Below, one piece after another: positions 7,191 to 10,002 of a DNA stretch of 10,002 bases; the first letter of the stretch is position 1; each line of letters starts with the position of its first letter. The stretch comes from Acidobacteriota bacterium (lineage in GTDB: Bacteria > Acidobacteriota > Terriglobia > Terriglobales > Acidobacteriaceae). The stretch lies in the NCBI GenBank assembly GCA_021810175.1, contig JAJZJJ010000055.1, positions 1-10,002 on the forward strand. Direction: 5' to 3'. The position numbers were made by a program, and so were the translations under genes. Under the pieces are notes generated by a model, which ran no database searches, was not told the origin of the DNA, and saw only the letters and a program-made list of their open reading frames with translations.

Positions 7191-7260
7191 CCCTCTTCCG
7201 AAAGACGCCGGAGAGGGGTTCGCCCTTGCCGACCGGCTGCGATCCGGCAGGAGACGCCTG
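7191..7260 (+). other. Run of three predicted stem-loops in the leader of the 7516 gene
   Basis: Three adjacent hairpins can be drawn. CCCTCT (7191-7196) pairs with AGAGGG (7212-7217), with extra wobble pairs. CTTGCCG (7225-7231) pairs with CGGCAGG (7245-7251). CAGG (7248-7251) pairs with CCTG (7257-7260) and so competes with the second. Mutually exclusive pairing is typical of leader RNAs, but the region is GC-rich and such stems also arise by chance. Confidence 0.25.
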
Positions 7261-7413
7261 GTTACGTTCGTCATGGTGAGAAAGGGCTTGCCTGCAAGGA
7301 GGATGCTTCACCGAGGCAGGAGAGCGTTATTGTCTTGTGTTACCCGCGCGGGCGGTGGGCTGGCCCGCGGCATCGGGGGCAGTCCATGTTCCCGCTGCAA
7401 AAGGAAGTGAGAA

Positions 7414-7454
7414 AGGCAGCCCCGAAGCTGTTCGATGGGAACGGCGACCTGCCT
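7414..7454 (+). other. Two-layer stem-loop 60 bases before the 7516 gene
   Basis: An outer stem AGGCAG (7414-7419) / CTGCCT (7449-7454) encloses an inner stem GCTGTTC (7427-7433) / GAACGGC (7439-7445, one G-U) with loop GATGG. The nested arrangement is the best-formed RNA structure in the leader of the small membrane protein gene. It could be regulatory, but no known class was matched. Confidence 0.3.
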
Positions 7455-7515
7455 GCTCCTGTGTTCCGCAGACGCATTTTCCCCGCGGCAGTCCGTGGCT
7501 GCAAAGGGGGGTGCC

Positions 7516-7833
7516 ATGAGAATCTCCGTACGAGGAATGACCATCGCGTTTGCGCTGCTGTGGGGAGGCGGCGTTGGACTGGTAGCGCTGCTGCACCTGG
7601 CCGATCCGGGCTATGGGACGGCCTTTCTGGATGCGGTCAGCTCCATCTATCCCGGGTTTCACGGAGCCAGCAGCCTGAATGACGCCTTTGCCGGCATTGT
7701 GTACGCACTGGTCGACGGGGCGATTGGGGGCTGCATTCTGGCACTGCTCTACAATTTGTTCGCCGGACATCCCAGGCGGCAGCCCGCCGAGCAGGAACGA
7801 GTGACGCCAGCGCCGACAGAAAAGGCTGCCTGA
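7516..7833 (+). CDS. Small two-helix membrane protein ('bacteriophage holin'-labelled conserved family)
   Basis: The product is 105 residues with two membrane helices (about 7-28 and 56-83) and a charged, Pro/Ala-rich tail (QPAEQERVTPAPTEKAA). The pattern LWGGGVGL in helix 1, a conserved-looking SIYPGFH loop, and YALVDGAIGGCILALLYN in helix 2 match a small chromosomal family often labelled bacteriophage holin. I know it only by that pattern. No phage or lysis gene lies nearby, so a holin role is doubtful. The acidic Asp67 within a Gly-rich helix is striking. The ATG at 7516 has a purine-rich AAGGGGGG upstream; an in-frame ATG at 7435 would add a segment with no resemblance to the family. The gene appears monocistronic behind a long structured leader. 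Function unknown. Confidence 0.75.
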   Translation: MRISVRGMTIAFALLWGGGVGLVALLHLADPGYGTAFLDAVSSIYPGFHGASSLNDAFAGIVYALVDGAIGGCILALLYNLFAGHPRRQPAEQERVTPAPTEKAA

Positions 7834-8012
7834 GCGCTCCGAGAGGAATTGCAGGGAGGAGCCGGTGATTCGGCGCGAAGGACGAGGGCCGGCGCGCGGG
7901 GGCGTAAGGCCAGCCGGGGAGGAGAGGCTGTGTTCGACTGGCGTTCGATGGAACACAGGATTGCCTGCCCCTCAGCTCCTGTTTGGCACAGCGCGCAATC
8001 GCGCCGCTTTGT

Positions 8013-8018
8013 TATACT
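8013..8018 (+). promoter_or_regulatory. Probable -10 element of the tRNA-Leu promoter
   Basis: TATACT matches five of six bases of the sigma-70 -10 consensus and lies 20 bases before the tRNA 5' end, a usual distance. The best -35-like hexamer (TTGGCA, 7983-7988) is 24 bases away, too far for a standard promoter, so the -35 is weak or not recognisable. Confidence 0.45.
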
Positions 8019-8038
8019 TCCACCAGAGCGACCCGCGT

Positions 8039-8124
8039 GCGGAAGTGGTGAAATTGGCAGACACACCATCTTGAGGGGGTGGCGCCCAAAAGGCATGGGG
8101 GTTCAAGTCCCCCCTTCCGCACCA
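8039..8124 (+). tRNA. tRNA-Leu, anticodon GAG, CCA encoded
   Basis: A full class II cloverleaf can be folded. The acceptor GCGGAAG pairs with CTTCCGC. A three-base D-stem GTG/CAC has the loop AAATTGGCAGA. The anticodon stem CCATC/GGTGG carries loop TTGAGGG with GAG at the anticodon position. The long variable arm has GCC/GGC pairing, and the T-arm is GGGGG/CCCCC with loop TTCAAGT. The discriminator is A and CCA is encoded (8122-8124). It reads CUC/CUU leucine codons. It lies 63 bases before secG with no terminator between, so the two may be transcribed together. Confidence 0.97.
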
Positions 8125-8187
8125 ATATTCTCCGGTCCCGACCTTCGCCATCCAGGTTCCGGTTCGCCCCGAGGTTGAAAGAAACAC

Positions 8188-8490
8188 GTGCTTTTCTATT
8201 TCGTGATTGCCATCCACATTCTGGTGAGCCTGCTGCTCATCATCATCATCCTGCTTCAGCAGGGCAAGAGCGCCGATTTGGCCGCCGCCTTCGGTGGACA
8301 GGGTTCTCAGACCGCCTTCGGACCGCGTTCCGCAGCCAATATCCTCACGAAAACGACGTCGTGGCTGGCGGCTGTCTTCATTCTGACTTCCATCACCCTG
8401 ACAGTGATGGAGCAGCATCGCGTGGCCGGAATCCACTCAGTTTTGTCTGGTTCCTCGACGACGCAGACGACACCGGCGAAGAAGAAGTAG
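8188..8490 (+). CDS. secG: Preprotein translocase subunit SecG
   Basis: SecG is the small accessory subunit of the SecYEG channel; it assists SecA-driven export across the inner membrane. The product is 100 residues with two membrane helices (2-23 and about 57-74). Between them is the family hallmark QQGKSADLAAAFGG (24-37), then GSQTAFGPR and a Thr/Ser-rich second helix (LTSITLTV). A short polar, lysine-ending tail follows. Length and layout are normal for the family. The start is GTG at 8188, with GAGG 13 bases upstream and a purine-rich AAAGAAA close by. It follows tRNA-Leu directly, an arrangement also seen in other bacteria, and is closed by a strong hairpin terminator 33 bases downstream. 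Confidence 0.97.
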   Translation: MLFYFVIAIHILVSLLLIIIILLQQGKSADLAAAFGGQGSQTAFGPRSAANILTKTTSWLAAVFILTSITLTVMEQHRVAGIHSVLSGSSTTQTTPAKKK

Positions 8491-8522
8491 CTTTCCTCGA
8501 GTCAGGCGCGCATCGCGATCAG

Positions 8523-8553
8523 AAAAAGGGCAGGCGCCTGGCCTGCCCTTTTT
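8523..8553. terminator. Bidirectional intrinsic terminator between secG and the lipid kinase gene
   Basis: A perfect 13-bp stem (8523-8535 with 8541-8553) and five-base loop GCCTG combine a GC-rich core (GGGCAGGC) with a flanking A5/T5 run. The T run follows the stem on both strands, so it can end secG transcription on the plus strand and the lipid kinase on the minus strand. Confidence 0.93.
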
Positions 8554-8574
8554 CCTTGTCAGAGACAGGCGGCA

Positions 8575-9534
8575 TCAGCGCCGTCGCTCCGGCCAGAGCA
8601 GCTTCAGTCGCTCGCCGGTCATGCTGACGGCTGCCGAGGACGCGCCCAGCACCTCTCCGTCGGCTTCCACCAGCAGCGGCTGGCGGTATTCCTGACCGTC
8701 GAGCGGCTGGCAGACCATGCGCCGCACCCGGATCATCCTTGGGAACGGGAGCCTGCCCCAGCCCTGCCCGTTCGCCCTGCCCGTTACCAGCGCGTGAAAG
8801 CTGGCGTGCGCCAGCCCCAGGCGTCTGGTTGGCGGTACCCAGGCCACCTGCAACTCTGTCCCAAACGGATCGCCGCCGGGACGCCAGAGGTTGATCTCGG
8901 GCATATGGACGGCGATGGCCTCGCAGGCGACTTCGTTCAGTACCCGTCCATCGGGAAGGGTCAGTTCCATCCGGAACGGCGGGACGGGATGGTCGAGCAG
9001 CAGCCGAAATCCTCCCAGAAAATAGGCCAGCCGTCCGCCTCGCCTTTTTCCCATGCCGGTCGGCGCCAGATTCATGAGAGCGGCGTGGACTCCGAGGCCG
9101 GCGGCGATCAGGAAGTACCAGCTCCGCATGCGCCGATGGCCCACGGGGCTGACTTCAATGCGGCCCAGGGTCACGGTCTTTGCCTGCGCGGTCAGCAGCA
9201 TCCGCGCGGCGGCCAGCGGATCGCGAGGCATACCGAGATTTTGAGCGATCACATTTCCGGTGCCAAAGGGCAGCACGCCCAGAGTCACATCCGCGCCGGC
9301 GAGACCCTGCAGCACCTGAAAGATGGTCCCGTCGCCGCCACAGACGAGGAAGGTATCGAAGCCTTCCCTGACGGCATCGCGAGCCTGCTGACCGGCGGAA
9401 TGAGCGGACAGCGTCTCCTGGAGCCGCACCTCCCGGCCGTCGCGGGCCAGCAATGCGGCAATTTGCTCGACCGTGGCCCGGCGCCGCGCATTGTGGATCA
9501 GGATCGGATTCAGAAACAGAAGGACACGGCGCAT
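8575..9534 (-). CDS. Diacylglycerol kinase-like lipid kinase (DagK/YegS family)
   Basis: The product is 319 residues, normal for the DagK/YegS/BmrU family of soluble or membrane-associated lipid kinases that phosphorylate diacylglycerol or related lipids with ATP. The N-terminal kinase domain shows the opening strand VLLFLNP (4-10), the nucleotide-binding GGDGT (66-70) and LPFGTGN (88-94). Both hallmarks are intact. The C-terminal beta-rich half ends with an EADGEVLG segment typical of the family. The usual glycine-rich stretch after the first NP is replaced by ILIHNARRR, as occurs in divergent members. The ATG at 9534 begins directly at the conserved first strand, supporting this start. It converges on secG, from which it is separated by a shared terminator, and is divergent from the MBL hydrolase gene. 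The exact lipid substrate cannot be read from the sequence. Confidence 0.93.
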   Translation of the reverse strand: MRRVLLFLNPILIHNARRRATVEQIAALLARDGREVRLQETLSAHSAGQQARDAVREGFDTFLVCGGDGTIFQVLQGLAGADVTLGVLPFGTGNVIAQNLGMPRDPLAAARMLLTAQAKTVTLGRIEVSPVGHRRMRSWYFLIAAGLGVHAALMNLAPTGMGKRRGGRLAYFLGGFRLLLDHPVPPFRMELTLPDGRVLNEVACEAIAVHMPEINLWRPGGDPFGTELQVAWVPPTRRLGLAHASFHALVTGRANGQGWGRLPFPRMIRVRRMVCQPLDGQEYRQPLLVEADGEVLGASSAAVSMTGERLKLLWPERRR

Positions 9535-9542
9535 CAGGCAGA

Positions 9543-9570
9543 ATTATCACCAGTGTGAAGCTGGCGCAAA
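9543..9570 (-). promoter_or_regulatory. Possible promoter of the lipid kinase gene
   Basis: On the minus strand GATAAT (9543-9548) could be a -10 element. It has a -35-like TTTGCG (9565-9570) 16 bases upstream and TG just before it. Transcription would then begin within a few bases of the ATG, giving a very short or absent leader. Evidence is consensus resemblance only. Confidence 0.3.
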
Positions 9571-9684
9571 AAATTCATGTAAACAGACAGTTAGATGCGC
9601 TTCAGAAAGTAACGTAGGCGAACCCATTTGGTGAACCCGGCGGACCTCTGGCTTCCAGCCCCCGTCCCAGCGGAGAATAGTCCT

Positions 9685-10002
9685 ATGATTCTGGAAACGT
9701 TCCCTGTCGGCCCACTTCAGTGCAACTGCTCTCTGCTGGGCGATGAAACCAGCGGCGAGGCCATGGTCGTCGATCCGGGCGACAATATTCCGCAGATCCT
9801 GAATCTGCTGGCCCTCCATCGCCTCACTCTGAAGCAGATCGTGGTCACGCACGCGCACATCGACCATGTGGGCGGAGCCTTGCGCCTGAAACGCGCCACC
9901 GGAGCCCCTATTCTGCTCAACCAGAATGACTTGCCGCTACTCAAAATGATGGACGTGCAGGCGGGCTGGCTGGGGATCGCCACGCCGGAGGGGGCTCCCC
10001 CG
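9685..10002 (+). CDS. Metallo-beta-lactamase-fold hydrolase (GloB/YcbL-like), 3' end outside window
   Basis: The first 106 residues are present and the frame is open to the window end. The opening MILETFPVGPLQCNCSLLG and VVDPGDN (28-34), followed by the zinc motif THAHIDHVGG with His56, His58, Asp60 and His61, place it in the glyoxalase II-like branch of the MBL superfamily. These enzymes hydrolyse thioesters such as S-lactoylglutathione or related substrates; the exact substrate is not visible. Strong binding-site GGAG lies nine bases before the ATG. The gene is divergent from the lipid kinase, with about 150 bases between them. The remaining metal ligands and the C-terminal domain, which would separate GloB from YcbL-type proteins, lie outside. 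Confidence 0.9.
   Translation, partial: MILETFPVGPLQCNCSLLGDETSGEAMVVDPGDNIPQILNLLALHRLTLKQIVVTHAHIDHVGGALRLKRATGAPILLNQNDLPLLKMMDVQAGWLGIATPEGAPP

Larger units (their letters stand above)
6701..7515. other. 815-base intergenic region with GC-rich hairpins, no convincing gene
   Basis: This stretch separates the minus-strand cytochrome operon from the plus-strand gene at 7516. Open frames here, up to about 100 codons on both strands, lack recognisable domains and good ribosome-binding sites. It holds an imperfect inverted repeat at 6756-6774 (GTGGCACT / AGTGCAC), a short direct repeat around 6941-6963 (AATGGTTCGT then AATGTTCGTT), an A/T-richer part at 7060-7125, and several stem-loops between 7190 and 7455. 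It must contain promoters for both flanking units. A weak -10-like GATAAT is at 7173-7178 on the plus strand, with no clear -35. I matched no known riboswitch consensus. Confidence 0.5.

Noticed and set aside
7240..7262. B12-box-like CCGGCAGGAGACGCCTGG
   Set aside because: It resembles the cobalamin riboswitch end motif, but the other conserved parts (GCCACTG and the upstream core) are missing, and no cobalamin gene follows.
7167..7682. Plus-strand open frame overlapping the leader and the start of the 7516 gene
   Set aside because: It is Arg-rich with no domain and out of frame with the two-helix protein, whose hydrophobic pattern is clear.
7983..7988. TTGGCA as -35 element for tRNA-Leu
   Set aside because: It is 24 bases from the TATACT -10 element, outside the usual 16-18.

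Overview
The window is high-GC bacterial chromosomal DNA, densely coded, with high-GC third positions in most genes. An Acidobacteriota (Terriglobia-type) source is my best guess. It rests on a tRNA-Leu(GAG)/secG pair, small c-type cytochromes, and a membrane multihaem cytochrome of the NapC/NirT type with a C-X3-C-H first haem site. This is an inference from gene style, not proven. No phage, insertion sequence, CRISPR array or integrase is visible.

Region A (1-4437, + strand) is a tightly packed cassette. It holds a LolD/MacB-type ABC ATPase whose start codon is cut by the window edge, a 12-helix CcoN-like (cbb3 oxidase subunit I) protein, a small four-helix membrane protein, and a large fusion. 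The fusion joins a 12-helix MFS-type transporter domain to a CcoO-like cytochrome c domain and a second cytochrome c domain. The CcoN-like protein keeps one low-spin haem ligand and the b3-type histidine but appears to lack most CuB ligands and the second low-spin haem histidine. The cassette therefore looks like a remodelled, probably non-oxidase relative of cbb3 oxidase joined to a transporter. This is the most interesting part of the window.

Region B (4427-6700, - strand) converges on A with an 11-base overlap. In transcription order it encodes a secreted mono-haem cytochrome c, a three-helix membrane cytochrome with six haem-binding motifs, and a small four-helix membrane protein with a His-rich N-terminal signature. 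It is probably a quinol/cytochrome electron-transfer operon. A 12-bp inverted repeat overlaps the stop codon of the multihaem gene.

Region C (6701-7515) is an 815-base stretch without a convincing gene. It contains several GC-rich hairpins and a short direct repeat, and leads into a small two-helix membrane protein (7516-7833).

Region D (7983-10002) is housekeeping. It holds tRNA-Leu(GAG) with encoded CCA, secG, a bidirectional terminator, a convergent diacylglycerol-kinase-like lipid kinase, and a divergent metallo-beta-lactamase-fold hydrolase cut by the window end.
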